DNA of 64,000 nt from Malachius bipustulatus (Eukaryota; Arthropoda; Insecta; Coleoptera; Melyridae). Of the stretch, positions 32,705-44,556 are shown piece by piece (the first letter of the stretch is position 1; every line of letters begins with the position of its first letter). The DNA lies in NCBI GenBank assembly GCA_910589415.1, contig OU342630.1, positions 40,208,012 through 40,272,011 on the forward strand, given 5' to 3'. The notes under the pieces are model-generated. The model was not told the origin of the DNA, made no database searches, and saw only the letters and a list, made by a program, of their open reading frames with translations. A program made the translations under genes and the position numbers.

Positions 32705-34605
32705 CCTTGATTATAGCAAATACACTAGACTATAATAATACATCCAACTTCGACTGAAAACCGGCAGCAAGGCGACACTAGCGAACCTGGCGGCACGAGT
32801 TGTTCTACTAGGCCCGGAATACTAGTAATAATGAATAGTAATTTATTATTTACTTTTATTATTTTTATTGACACCGACCTCTGGCTTCTGTCCACGTTGT
32901 GATCTGTTCTTTTATTTTCTTGTTTGCTTTTTTACTTCTTTTTGCTACTTATGTCCGTATTCATCAAACTTCAAAATATAACTCTGGGGTTATATTTTGA
33001 ATTTTCTGACAGCTGATTGGTCTAATGCTCAAACCCTACGAACGCTACGAATTTTAAACCAATGGCATGTTCTAAAATATAAGTAATATAACCCCAGGGG
33101 TTATATTTATTGATGAATACGGGCCTTATTGTTTTAAAATCAGTCGACTATAAATTTAGTTTCCTTCCTGTCTTGTGATTGTGTTTTTTTTTTAATGTCC
33201 TGCAAGAGTGGTGCAGTTGTGCTTGTATATGGTTGCAATAATTACAAGCAACAAAAAAAAAGCAAATCATTTATTCATAAAAAATCATGTAATTAAATTC
33301 ATAAAAATCATGTAATTGATTTTTTTTTCATAGGGGTGGTAGGTGTGAAAAAATGACAATATTGGAACAATAACAAACGGATTTATTTGACCTAGCATTT
33401 GGAAGGCAACACTCCCACAAATTGCTTAAATACATAATAGGAAAACATATGTAGGTAGGTATTTACAATTTAGGTTTATAATAATTATTAGGAGTCTATT
33501 ATTTAATATTTTATTTATTTATTATTTATATTTATTATTATTTATAATTATTAGGAGAGAATTATTATAATAATTATGCCTTTAAAATTATTGCAATTCA
33601 CAAATTTTATGAAATAGTGTTCCCTTTTGGCTGTCATTTAAACAAAAACCAAGTTACAGACCAAGTATGAAGATTGATTTTCTTCCTGCTTTTAAATAAC
33701 TCCAAATAGACAATTTTAACATTTTACTCTTATGGAATGTTTTATTATATCCATATCACTATTATTTAATAATAATAAAAAAATTATCTTTGTCGGAAAT
33801 TAAATAAAAAAAGTTTAAAGTTAGGTATATTTGCATTAGTTTCCTATTCGCGGCTTGGCGCAACAACTCGTGACACTAGACGGCGCTGCCACAGCGGCTG
33901 CCTTCGAAATGCATGTAAAATTACCGGAGTTGGACGTATTATAAGCTGCTTTCTTTCGCTCAGCCACTTTGAATCATGGATCCTGAAAGTTGAATCCGGA
34001 TCACTGAATCGCGGATTCAATAGGCCCGTTTCTTATCGCGACGAAAGAACAGCAAAGGGAAGTGTAAAGTTGATTCGAATTATTATTATTATTGTAAGAT
34101 AAAATGGAAAAAATTGATAAAGTCGAATTATTATTAAAACGAAATAATAATTAACAATAATAATAATATTTTGTAATTTTTTTATTTATAATATTTAAAA
34201 AAGGCACGAAATGGATGTGGTAGGTATACCCGTATACCCAATAAATAACCCATCATAATATTCTAAATGTAAGACTATTCCATTACTTTCGAAAATGTAC
34301 ATAAACAAAATGAGAATAAACAAACATAAAAGTATGAAAAAGTAAACATATTCTTAGGAATCTTAGGTTACGTTTTTCGGATCCGGAAATCCGGATCAAT
34401 CCGTTCCAATCCTAAAAATTCTATGATTCGCAGGGGTGAGGGGATTACGGATCGCGATTCAAATCTGGTAAAAGAGTGGGGATGAATCCGTTTACGAAAG
34501 AACACGCCTGTTTGAATCCAAACGCGTTATAACGCGTTCGGATCACGAATTTACGGTCGAAAGAAAGCAGCTGTCTAGTGTATTTGATTATAATAGTGTC
34601 GTGTT
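32705..34605. mobile_element. Nested inverted-repeat elements around a Harbinger MITE
   Basis: The outer right end (about 34547-34603) has GAAAGAAAGCAGCTGTCTAG followed by TGTATTTGATTATAATAG. The matching left sequence is split into AAATACACTAGAC (32717-32729) and AGCTGCTTTCTTTCG (about 33943-33957). Between these lies an inner element (about 32730-33942) with inverse ends near ATAATACATCCAACTTCG. The inner element carries the Harbinger MITE at 32952-33125. Restored in order, this is three successive insertions. Confidence 0.5.
32952..33125. mobile_element. PIF/Harbinger-type MITE, copy 2
   Basis: Nearly identical to 20853-21017, with an extra 9-bp AAGTAATAT-like insertion. It has TTA on both sides (32949-32951 and 33126-33128). 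Such similarity between two copies 12 kb apart indicates recent activity of the family. Confidence 0.8.
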
Positions 34606-34627
34606 TTGTTACTTTGTCACTTATAGG

Positions 34628-36008
34628 CAGTGGCGGTTTCTCCATTAAGTCATTTGGTCAATGACCTCCCAAATAAATTAACCAACTCAAGTAATTTTAT
34701 ACTGTATCATATAGTAAAAAAGTAAAACTAATAATATTTATATTATAACTATGTAATAATTCCAGTAATTAACTTTACTTATATAGGTATTATATACGTA
34801 TATAGGTAGTTGTTTTTTTTTTGTAATTCCCGGGAATATAGTGGCGAGGATCTGGGACGTGGGTCAAGGCAGCAGTTGACCACCGTGCTTTAAAGAGTAA
34901 AATGCCTTTGCCTATGTGCTGGAGCGAGATAGGTATAATAGCAACTTTGCCTGTATTTAAGACGGTCCCATTCTGTACTTGAAGGTCAACGCCCAGTGGG
35001 GGCGGGACCAAAGATTCTAACCACAGACCAGAGATTTCGATGTGCAGTGTTGCCGCGGTGGTACATTTGTACCACATTTGGTACATTTTATTTTTGCTGG
35101 TACGCTGGTACTACATTTTAAAGTTAAATTTCAATGCTATTCTGGTAAATTTTTCATTTTTGCAATTTTATTATATAAAGTTGTCTATTGTATGATGCAA
35201 TCACATATTTAAATTGTATATTATGTTGAATGAACCATTATGAATTCAAAATTATGTCATTTAGGGTAAGTAATTAAATAAACATACGTAATTGGAAAAA
35301 GTACCATACTCTCACCAAACTCTTTAATTTTTTTTTCGTCAAAAACAATAATTGTCTACTAGGACTATGTACTTAATTTAATTATGAAAGTAGTGTTGGG
35401 CCTGTGGGCGGTGATTACCACGTAGGTAGGTACACAGGTTGATTTTATTTAAAAAGTGGACTGTATAAATGATTGAAATAGGTAATTAATGAAATAAACT
35501 TATAACACAATGCAAATATTTCATGCGATATTTTGCGTGAATGTTCACACTGCAACCAAATCTTATAATAATGAAAATAATGAAATTCACAATCACAATT
35601 TTACCATCGCGCGCGACATCGAAGGGCGATGATCGTGGGTTGTAGTAGGGAACAACGACGAGCTCCTCTGCCCATGGTTAGGCAGCAGTGCAGCACCATC
35701 CAGTCTTTACTACCGACAGGAATAATGGTGCGTCTAGACTCGAGATAAAATAAAGAAGGGTACAAACCAAACATATATAATAGAATCTATTAATAATAAT
35801 ATAACTTTTAATATTTATAATAAATTAATTATTAGTTTTTACATCTGAGTAAAATTTAAACTACTGGGAAATTGCGTGACCTTGAACACTCAAAAAATTT
35901 TCGCCTGCGGCGCATTTGGGTGGTTACTTTCTGTTTTCCTTTTTTCTTTCTTAGGTGGTCGCGATTTTTATATGACCTGCCTATGAAAAGTATCAGCAGC
36001 CGCCACTG
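34628..36008. mobile_element. hAT-type non-autonomous element with 8-bp target duplication
   Basis: CTTATAGG is present on both sides (34620-34627 and 36009-36016). Ends are CAGTGGCGGTTTC and the inverse of CAGTGGCGGCTGC. The CAGTGGCG terminus and perfect 8-bp duplication are hallmarks of hAT elements. Length 1381 bp. Inside are CG-rich patches near 35600-35700 and tandem-like GGTACATTTGTACCACA near 35060-35110. No transposase frame with hAT motifs was found, so it depends on another copy. Confidence 0.8.
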
Positions 36009-36027
36009 CTTATAGGCTAAGTAAGTA

Positions 36028-36893
36028 TCGGATGTTTGCGGCGCGCGCGCCTCCTCGTGGATTTTTTTCGCACTTTCGTGCGGCAGTATAACCTTGCTTT
36101 GCAATTTTTGACAGCTCGTTTGGATATAATGAAACCCTTGAAGTTATAATGTTAAAAGGTTATAATGAAAATTATTATTTGGCAGTGAACTTATAGATTT
36201 TTAAATTCATTATGACTACAATAATTATTAAAAGTCATTTCCAAGCACCCAGTCTCGACTGCTTTCGTTTTAAATCGTTGAGAAATGGGCGAAATCTCAT
36301 GATGAGTTTTCACATGAGCGGTGTTAGAGAATACGTTTACATGGAACTTTTCTTCAAGGAACAGCGCTCATTTAGAGAGACTCCTGGTGCACATAGCACT
36401 CATAAAAATGAAAAAACCTATTATTGTCCCATTGTTCAGGTGATATATTAATTGTCCATTAAAAAAATATCACCTTTCTTATCAACGCATAATAAGTTCA
36501 TATTTCATCTCATGTTTTCGGGGTTTTTATTGAGCTTATGTATAATAAGTCGAAAAGTTTTAAACATATTTTGCAGCTGTAAAGCAAGAAAATGTTACCC
36601 TTCGTCTGAAATACAGCTCGAAAAAATTATAGCAGTAGTTATTGTTTTATTAGTATTACTTATATGCTTTAAATTATTAACTAAAATTTTTAACTTTAAT
36701 TTACTATCTAAAAAAAGATTCAGGAGTAATAAATAGGTATGTAATCTCAAGCATTTAAGGTACTCGTGTACAACAAACACTTCCCGATTTTTGTATACTC
36801 GGAACGACCTCATGTTTGCAATAACAAATACATAAAATGAACAGCGGGCACGCAGGACTTGCCGCATGAAAGTGTCAAATTTGCCTACTTGGT
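36028..36893. repeat. Low-copy repeat of about 870 bp, copy B
   Basis: Direct copy of 31831-32703, better preserved. It starts 12 bp after the hAT target duplication. A plus-strand frame 36212-36451 and a second with a hydrophobic stretch (KIIAVVIVLLVLLICFKLL, about 36619-36675) are open in B only; in A both are interrupted. Codon use and lack of a consistent splice phase between them argue against a functional gene, but this is not settled. Confidence 0.55.
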
Positions 36894-37081
36894 GGCGCCA
36901 CAATAGTTACTTGTTTAGCCTATTGTCACGTGTTAACACTTCTGATAGATAACTTTAGAATAGGTAGATACTAGATATCAGCTGTCAGATTTCACTGATT
37001 TCAGTAGTCAAACAAAATTATCATTTCATTTATCAATCAAAAATCAATACAAATCAAAATACAATAAATACAAAACAAAGA

Positions 37082-37285
37082 GCACACCGGTGGCCGAGTG
37101 GTTCAGTGGGCGATCTGCTGAATCACTGGACCCGGCGGACTGAGTTCGATTCTCGGTGAAGGCTCTGGGTGTCTGTGTTGTCCTTTCTACTATTTAATGG
37201 TACACTTGAGGCTGGGTAATGTTGGCGAATAGCTCAAACCCATAATTACCGGAGTGGAGCGACTTTGTCTTACCTACATAGGGAA
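37082..37285 (+). mobile_element. tRNA-derived SINE, copy 1
   Basis: The 5' head has a pol III A box (TGGCCGAGTGG, from 37090) and B box (GAGTTCGATTCTC, from 37141), as in a serine/leucine-type tRNA. It does not fold into a normal tRNA, and it continues into an unrelated body that ends ACCGGAGTGGAGCGACTTTG. The same body end occurs at 47864-48137 and 48815-48965 on the minus strand. It lies about 60 bp upstream of the THAP gene start codon. Confidence 0.7.
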
Positions 37286-37346
37286 CAAACTTTGCTGAAA
37301 ATTTTTATTTTATAATGTCTAAAGTGTAATTTTTAATTGTTTAACG

Positions 37347-40300
37347 ATGCGGTGTGCTGTGTTTACTTGTAATAGCGATAACAGAGCGAAATATAATATC
37401 GATAATGTGATGTTTTTTCGTTTTCCCAGTGATCCAGTGTTATCAAAGGCATGGCAGCATGCGTGTTCTCGTCAAGACAAAATAAATACAGCAAATGCCA
37501 GAGTGTGCTCAAAACATTTTAAAGAAAGTGATTATGTTCGTAATCTCCAACATGAACTGTTAGGATATACAGTGAAGAGATGCCGGAAGATTAAATCTGG
37601 AACAATTCCCACCCTAAATCTCCCACAAAAATTGCATTCCGCTTCAAAATGTTCTTTTACAAGAAACGAAGTCTTTGTAAAACCAAATCGTTTAGTTCTG
37701 GTGAATCAATTATTAAACGAGTGCATAAAACAAGAAGGGTAAGTTCAAGTTTGATTAAATATTTAAATAGGCCTCTGGGTAACCGTATAATATTGCTGCT
37801 TTGGGGTCCAAATCTAAGTAGGTACTACACAACACAGTAAGATTAGATTTGTTTGGCTGTGCTGGGCCACTAAAGGGCCAACACACTTATACATCGGTAC
37901 GAAAATTGTGTACAGTAACTGACATTTCCAAAAAAGTAATTTCAGAGAAGCGGCAAGCAGAAACTTTGGTTGCGAGAAAAATTTTCGGCTTGCCGCTTCT
38001 CCGAAATTGCTTTTTTAGTACTGTCAGTTACTGTACACAATTTCCATACTAATGTATAGTTCAATTAGCGCGAACCAAATGGATGGTACCTTTTTTGCGC
38101 ACACACTACGAGCTATTCGCACAGTGGGTACATTCAGTTGATTCCAATGAGGGATCCTATTGAATTGAAGTCGTGTGGTGTGAGTATTATGTACTTGTCT
38201 TAGGTTTTGCTCTTTCAACAGTAGGATTACCCAGGCCTGAGATTTATCTAGGTAGATAGGTACCTAAAGTCCGTTCGTTATAAGATGACCGGTCTTGGAA
38301 AAGAATAACACAACGGGGACCTTTCATGCAGGCTCAAAAATTTTATAAAATTTATGTTTCCAACCCTTACTTCGTAGAATCTCTGCATACTTATTGATTA
38401 TGAATAAAACACTAATGTTTTATAAAATTTATAAAAATGTTTCATTTCACCAGAAAATGTCAAACAGTTAAACTTCAAGGTGTGAACGAGCGTAAATTAT
38501 TAAAGGAATTATTCAAACAACGAATTGAACGGTTTAAGTCAGTTTGACAGCCACTGACAACTACATAAAATTTATTCACGTAATGACACTCTATCCTCTG
38601 TGCTGTGCATTTAATTCTCATTCAAAACCAATGTTGACGTATGTTTATTTATGCGGGATGGCGTGTCTAGACAAACTTTACCGCCGTTTCTATGAGAACC
38701 ACGTAAATGAAACAAAATAAATCGAACTATCAGAAGGATGGTGTATTCTTAATCGATACATATGACTTTTTGAACTTAATCGTACTATATGAATGATTTC
38801 ACAAAAAATTGTATTTAGGTATTTTTTGATCCTAAGTATACAGGGTGAGTCCTCTAAAATGGAAAGCTCGATTACACCTATACCATTAAAGATATCGAAA
38901 TGAACCAAAAAGTGCTCTAAATTGGAGGGTAAAGTGCAGTTTGTAAAATTATTTTCAGATACACAGGATGGCCCAAATATCGCTGTATGCCATACAACTT
39001 TGTTATTTTAAATAGGACACCTCTATATTATTACATCTTCAGATTATTTGAGAAAAGTAAAAAAGAATGGTTTGTAAAGTTGAAGTTTGTAATGAGCAAT
39101 TTATGAGTTATAAACAAATGAAATTCGGGATTTTCCATTTTCAAAGCAGCGTATCTTAAAAACAGCTCAAGATAGAGGAAAACGGCTTACATGTTCCGAT
39201 CTTAATTTTTCATTTGATCCTATCATGTAGCTGAAATTTTTATACCGGGTGATGAAAATAATCAAATTTTTTACCACTCTGTATAAAAATTTCATTCATC
39301 CAATAGGATACCGCTTGAAAAGTAAAGATAGGGACATGTAAGCCGTATTTCCATATCTCGAACCGTTTTCAATATAAGCTGCTTTGAAAATGGAAAATCG
39401 CGATTTTCATTTATTTATAATTCATAAATCGCTTCATTACAAACTTCAACTTACCAAACCATTCTTTTTGACTTTTCTCAAGCAATATGCAAATGTAATA
39501 ATATTTCTTGAAATATTATACAATCTTGATATTGATAGTATAATATCTTGAAATAATTTTACAAACTGCACTTTACCTTTCCATTTACAGCACTTTTTGG
39601 TTCATTTCGATATCTTTAATGGTGTAGGTGTTATCGAGCTTTCCATTTTAGGGGACTCACCCTGTATAGAGTTGCATAGACCTTCATTGCTTAATCTGTG
39701 GTATTGTCGACACTCGACAGATCATGTTGTCATTAATAGTTTCTTAACCCTTTCCGGTTTCCGGCCATCTAACAACGGAAGGACTATAATACCTACCTAC
39801 TACTAGTAGAGGGGTACAATAAGCGCAAGCTTCAGTACAAGGGTTTTGAACCTACCCTAGAAATAATAATAATTAATAATAATAATAATAATACTAATAC
39901 TAGTAGTAGTGGAAGTTTAAATGAATGTATCTTGTCTTGATACCTGCCTGCAAGCTAATTAAATTGCCTATTTATGTTTAGAATTGATGGTGATAGCTTT
40001 ACTGCTGACTCCAGAGGTGACGATGTAATAAGTTATACTCATTTGCCTAACAATTTCGAAGGAGCTGATGTCAAAAGGAGCGACAAAAGGTATGTTTCTC
40101 AAGTTTGTAAAATAATCCAGCATAGCTGAGTATAGCTTGATTTTTTTTTCATCATAAAATCATTGGTTAAGTAAAATTTAAAAATCTATTTGCTCCTCAA
40201 AGACTGCTTGCTTTCTAACAGATATATTTGAGAAGGCTAAGCCTTCAAGCGTACAATCAACCTGGTTTCCACTTTTCCAGAAACCTTGTTGGTATAGTGG

Positions 40301-43300
40301 AGTCTCGGTAATCCGAGTCCGTTTGATTCGAGCTTCCATATAATCCGAACCAAAAATAAAATTTTCACGATCCGTGTTAACTAAGCAACACAATTTTTTT
40401 AATTATACAGCGTGCTGATAAAGTTCTGCATAATATTAATAACTTTGTTATTTACCTTTTTTTTTTTCAACATCCCAAAACAGGTAGATTTTATTTGTAA
40501 AAAAGGATTTTATCAACTTAAAAATAATTTTTTATCAAATCACATTTCTGAGCTGTGACGTCATCATATTTTTTTTAAATAGCATTTTTTTTGGTCAAGA
40601 ATGGATTTTCCTCTTTTTCGTGAATACAACGATACCACATACTAGGGGTTTATTACTATTCGCTGACAAAATACAGTGTGTTTTATTAGAAAAACATAAG
40701 TTTAATAAGAAAAATAAATTTAATAAGAAAAATAAGTTTAGAAACTAAAAATGACAGAGAGAGAGAAACTTGGGTTGCATTAATACACAGCATAACGATC
40801 AATCAAAAAAAATGACATAAATATTAAAAATTGTAACATAAATAATAATTATTAAAGAACATTAATTTTAGGAATAAATGTGTTTGTTTATGATTCTGAT
40901 AGAATCTATTAAAATTTGTTCAGAAATTTCGTTAATTATTTCTGAGTTCAGGTTAAAGCGATTGAAGAATTCAATTACACTTTTACCGATTGTACCACGA
41001 CTACCAAACCAAAGGCCGATGACTTCCCATTTGCGCATGCCAAAACTTGGTGAATATTTGCTCTGGTAAAAATTAAAACATTTTTCATAAATATTCTTTT
41101 TTTCTAATTGAATTTTATCATCTTGATGACAGTCATTACTTTCAAAACGAATTGTAGGGTCGATAATAAAGGCAGAGTCTGTTTTTGGATCAAATGCAAT
41201 AATATCACTGAAGCGATTAAGACCATCAGTGTCTACGGCGTGTACTTCTTCATAGCATACAAATTTTTTCTCTTTTAAAACTTCAGTAATTCGGTGTTTA
41301 ACATTATGATGGCGGTTAATGATTAGGCTGTTGTTCGCTTTACAGTTTCCAATTACATGGGAGGGTATTTCTCTCTGCTGTTCGTTGCATCGTCGGCAGA
41401 GGTTGGAACTGTGATTTGAACCAGGGACACCATTCAAATTTGCGTAATTAATGTTGAGTTTGATAGCTGAAGTCCAGTCGGATGTTGATAATTTGCTCTT
41501 TGTGAAAATAAATTTATTCGTTTTTGTATAAGTTTGAAAATGTTTGACTCCTATTCCTTGATATGAGCATTTGTTCCATTCTTCAAAAGCTAATAATCTA
41601 AGTTTGGTTCGAATTTCTTTGGTGGATTTGCCTTCGATTGATAATGATTGAAGGCAGTCTAACTGCTCCTTTTTAAAATCACATACAGAATGTAAAAGAT
41701 TGTCGTTAATAAGTTAAAAAGTGAATATTGAAAAAATAGGGTTTAATTTAAAAATTAAAATAGTGACTGAAGTGAGTTTATTACCAATTACTCATCGAAA
41801 TTGTTAAAATTGCCGGCCAAGCACTTCCTGACAATGTCCGGCACGAATGTAAACGGTTTGTATCACACGCTGAATGTCATCCGGAGCGATACTTTCCATT
41901 TCTATGCGAATTTGATGCTCCAGATCTTCTAAATTGTTGGGCTTTTTGATGTAAACCCTTGATTTTAAATACCCCCAGAGAAAAAAATCTAGAGGTGTCA
42001 AGTCGGGTGAGCGTGCAGGCCATTCTATCGGTCCTCGCGTCCCCATCCACCTGCCAGGAAATACAGAGAAACCTGCCAGAGAAACTTACTTATTTGAAAG
42101 GTCAATAAAAATAAAAGTACTTCAGTTATTGTTTTAATTCTTTTTTATTTGAGAATACAATATCCCAATTTTTTTTTTCATACAGTCTTGAAAATGACAT
42201 CGGTTAAATGGCGACCCCCATTGTGCACACACTGATTAAGTCGATTTTTGAAGTTCGTGTCCACATTTTGCAGCATATCAATCGGTATGTTGGCGATGGC
42301 ATCGCGAATGTTGTTCTTGAGGCGGGCTATGGTCCGTGGTCGATCGACATAACCAGGGATTTCAAATAACCCCATAAAAAAAAATCTGGAGATCGTGCCG
42401 GCCATGGGAGATCGCCTCTGAGAGAGATGAGACGGTCAGGGAAATGTTGCTGCAACAAATTCATTGAGAATCGTGCTGTGGCCCCATCTTGCTGAAACCA
42501 CACGTCCCTAACGTTCATTTCTTCGAGGCTTGGAACAAAAAATTCCTCGACCATGTTCCTGTAACGAGCTGGATTCACGGTAGCTGCGCATTCGTTTTCT
42601 TCAAAAAAATACGAACCAATTATTCCCATTACCGATATCGCACACCCAACTCGTTCACAATGAAGTGGCTTCTGGTGAAGTTCACGCGGATTTTCACCAC
42701 TCCAATAACGCATGTTTTGCTTCTTGACGCAGCCGGAAATGTGAAAGTGAGCCTCATCACTGAAAAAAACGACTGCGTCTTCAGGCAGGTTGTCAAGCAG
42801 CATTTCGCATGCATTTTCACATGCAACAAAATCGCATTCAGTCAATTCTTGCATAACAGCCAATTTATAGGGATGAAATTGAAGGTCTTTATAGAAAATG
42901 CGTCGAACAGTGGTGTCAGAAATTCTCAGAGCAGCTGCGTGTTTGCGAGTCGAACGTCGGGGAGAACGCAGAACTGACTGCCTCACTCTTTCGATATTTT
43001 CCGGAGTTCTGGTAGTCCGTTGATGTCCATTTCTGGGTTTAGCGACACTTCCACACTCCCGAAATGAGTTAACCCACGACAGAATCGAATTGCGGCCAGG
43101 AACGAGTCTGTGAGGAGGAATTTCAAAGCAAGCGCGGAAGGCACGCTCACTTGCATGCAGTAGCAACAAGTGAGTGACCGTTAGAAAAGAAGCTCTCGAC
43201 GGCGAATGCCCATTGCTCTCTAGACCAGAGCATGATGGCAACTGACTAGAGGGACAAACAAACTTGGTGACTTCCCCCTCCAGATGAGCCCCCTCTCTCC

Positions 43301-44556
43301 CCTCTACCCGCCCAACTCACCGCTCGGGAATTTTTCCAAATAAGTAAGTTTCTCTGGCGCACCCTTTACATTGTTGAGAAATAGCCTAACATTAAAACCA
43401 AAATTAGGACTATTAGGAGGAGTTCCATCCTGTTGAAACCAGATTCTTTCGTGAGGCATATTGTTATTCGCACAGTTAGGAAAAGCAAGTGCTAAGGATG
43501 GAAGAAGTTCTTCTCGCAAAAAATGTAAATACCGCTCAGCAGTCAAATTTTTTACTTGTTTATTTTTCCTTGCCTTTGCATGTGGTACTCTTGGGTCCAG
43601 TGAATATTTTCAGTATCCGGAGTTATGGAGGTTCACGTCCGAGAAAATAATATTATTTAAAAAGTTACTACATACTACTTACTGTATATGTACTAATAGG
43701 GCGTCCTATTTGGATGTTCTTAATTGAATATAGCAGAAGCTTCAGCATGAGGTCTTAATCGATCTCCGAATCCAACCATTTCTACAGTAATTAAAAAAAA
43801 AATACTATTAGAACACTTTTCACGATTCACATTCAAACAGACCTGACATTTAAGAATGTTTTCCAGCTTAAATCTCTTGGTAACATAAATTTTAAGATAT
43901 TTATTCTGATTCGAATAAGTTTTTTGTTAGATAAGGGTTTTTTAAGATGAAAAGAAACGAACAACCTAATTTTTTAGTTTAATTCTTTTTTTCAACTTGA
44001 AGTTATTTTAATTGATAAGAATTCTGCTTGCTTTCATTTTGACTTATTTTGTTTTTCTAACAAAACACCCGTATCTTGACAAGAATTCATTCTTGACAAA
44101 AAAAATGGGGGTTACTATTAAAAAAATATATGAAAACATCACAGCTCAAAAATGTGGTTTGATAAAAAAAAACAATAATTTTTATGTTGATAATTGCCTT
44201 TTTTACAAATAAAATCGACCTGTTTCGGAATTTAAAAAAAAAAGGTAAATAACAAAGTTATTAATATTATGCGGAACTTTATCACCACGCTGTATAGGTA
44301 AATTATGATTATGTATGAGCATATAATAGGCAGTACTATGCCTGTTTTACAATGTATTTTTGTAAGAATAATACAATACACAATGTCAATGTAATAAGCA
44401 TAAACCTAATCATATGGTTGATTTTTCAGCACTTGCACAGAGTTTGATCACCGTGATAACATTATTGCTGAATTAAGGGATGAAGTTGATTTTTTGAAGA
44501 GCGAGAACAAAGCTTTGAGAACTGCCAAATTAATTATTAAAACTGAAGAACCATAA
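37347..44556 (+). CDS. THAP-domain protein with C-terminal coiled coil
   Basis: Three exons join in phase: 37347-37738, 39982-40089 and 44430-44556, giving 208 residues. The N-terminus is a C2CH THAP zinc finger: C3, C8, W36, C54 and H57 are in place (MRCAVFTCNS, ARVCSKHF), and the closing IPTLNLP stands where the family has AVPTIF. THAP fingers bind DNA sequence-specifically. Exon 3 encodes a short heptad-like helix (NIIAELRDEVDFLKSENKAL) suitable for dimer formation. The layout and size resemble vertebrate THAP1, but orthology cannot be claimed. Splice sites are GT-AG (GTAAGT, GTATGT). AATAAA at 44785-44790 fits the 3' end. Intron 2 (4.3 kb) is nearly all mobile DNA. The finger is different in sequence from the P-element THAP at 50104-50438. 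Confidence 0.85.
37880..38062. mobile_element. Hairpin MITE in THAP intron 1
   Basis: Two arms of about 75 bp are inverse to each other (ATTGTGTACAGTAACTGACA and AGAAGCGGCAAGC), separated by a loop of about 25 bp. The ends lie near ACTTATACAT and ATGTATAG. No target duplication was identified, so the class is open. Confidence 0.65.
38450..38790. repeat. Dispersed repeat, copy 2 of 2
   Basis: Same sequence as 21876-22212, same orientation, with scattered substitutions. It is immediately left of a palindromic MITE. Confidence 0.65.
38841..39664. mobile_element. 824-bp palindromic MITE, family member 1
   Basis: Starts CAGGGTGAGTCCTCTAAAAT after TA and ends GGGGACTCACCCTG before TA. Arms contain ACCAAAAAGTGCT and TAAAGTGCAGTTTGTAAAAT as inverses. 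A second, very similar copy is at 61947-62803. Located in THAP intron 1. Confidence 0.8.
40868..41713 (-). pseudogene. C-terminus of an R2-type LINE: zinc knuckle plus restriction-like endonuclease
   Basis: An unbroken minus-strand frame of 282 codons is cut at its 5' side by a stop at 41714-41716. The early part ends in WTSAIKLNINYANLNGVPG. It is followed by the zinc knuckle CRRCNEQQREIPSHVIGNC and then the restriction-like endonuclease region (RHHNVKHRITEVL, FSDIIAFDP, FIIDPTIRFE). This order is known from R2/R4-type non-LTR elements that nick a specific target. The reverse transcriptase is missing. The stop is at 40868. The frame has no internal stops, so the insertion is fairly young or the sequence was copied recently. 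Confidence 0.75.
42064..43366 (-). mobile_element. Mariner-like element (inner copy), 1303 bp
   Basis: Flanked by TA on both sides. The ends share GCCAGAGAAACTTACTTATT in inverted order. The outermost bases differ: AAGGGTGC on one side (probably once CAGGGTGC), CAGAGAAACCT on the other. Length is normal for mariner. It is inserted inside another transposase gene of the same general family. Confidence 0.8.
42178..43241 (-). pseudogene. Mariner-like DDD transposase of the inner element, frameshifted
   Basis: The main frame 43241-42327 contains a helix-turn-helix N-terminus (RKHAAALRISDTTVRRIFY) and catalytic motifs VFFSDEAHFHISG, VWFQQDGATA and WPARSPD. There are 33 residues between the second and third Asp. 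After SPD about five residues of the LTPLD motif are lost, and the frame then shifts; the C-terminus continues in another frame to 42178 (RPRTIARLKNNIRDAIANIP). All three acidic residues are still present, but the breaks make it non-functional. Confidence 0.8.

Larger units (their letters stand above)
41804..43546 (-). pseudogene. Mariner-like transposase (outer copy), split by a second mariner
   Basis: Minus-strand parts: 43546-43369 with TAERYLHFLREELLPSLA and WFQQDG (second catalytic Asp), then 42061-41804 with WPARSPDLTPLDFFLWGYLK (third Asp) and a C-terminal helical region. The 42064-43366 element, with TA on both sides (42062-42063 and 43367-43368), sits between them. Without it and one TA, the frame continues from LNNV into FPGRW, as in this family. 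The N-terminal half is missing upstream of about 43560. Confidence 0.75.
40408..44292. mobile_element. Palindromic element swollen by nested insertions
   Basis: The left end CAGCGTGCTGATAAAGTTCT follows TA (40406-40407), and its inverse precedes TA at 44293-44294. Arms of about 200-230 bp pair (ATAATATTAATAACTTTGTT; AAATCACATTTCTGAGCTGTG). Between them are an R2-type LINE end, a mariner transposase fragment and a second mariner inside that. The original element was probably below 1 kb. It fills most of THAP intron 2. Confidence 0.75.

Noticed and set aside
36212..36736. A two-exon membrane protein gene in repeat copy B
   Set aside because: The first frame ends at a good donor in phase 0, but the only nearby acceptor gives an immediate stop in that phase; the paralogous copy is broken.
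37084..37160. A tRNA gene for serine or leucine
   Set aside because: A and B boxes are present but the acceptor and anticodon stems do not pair properly, and the sequence continues into a repeated SINE body.
42489..42977. Plus-strand frame of 162 codons
   Set aside because: Antisense shadow of the inner mariner transposase, which carries the catalytic motifs on the minus strand.
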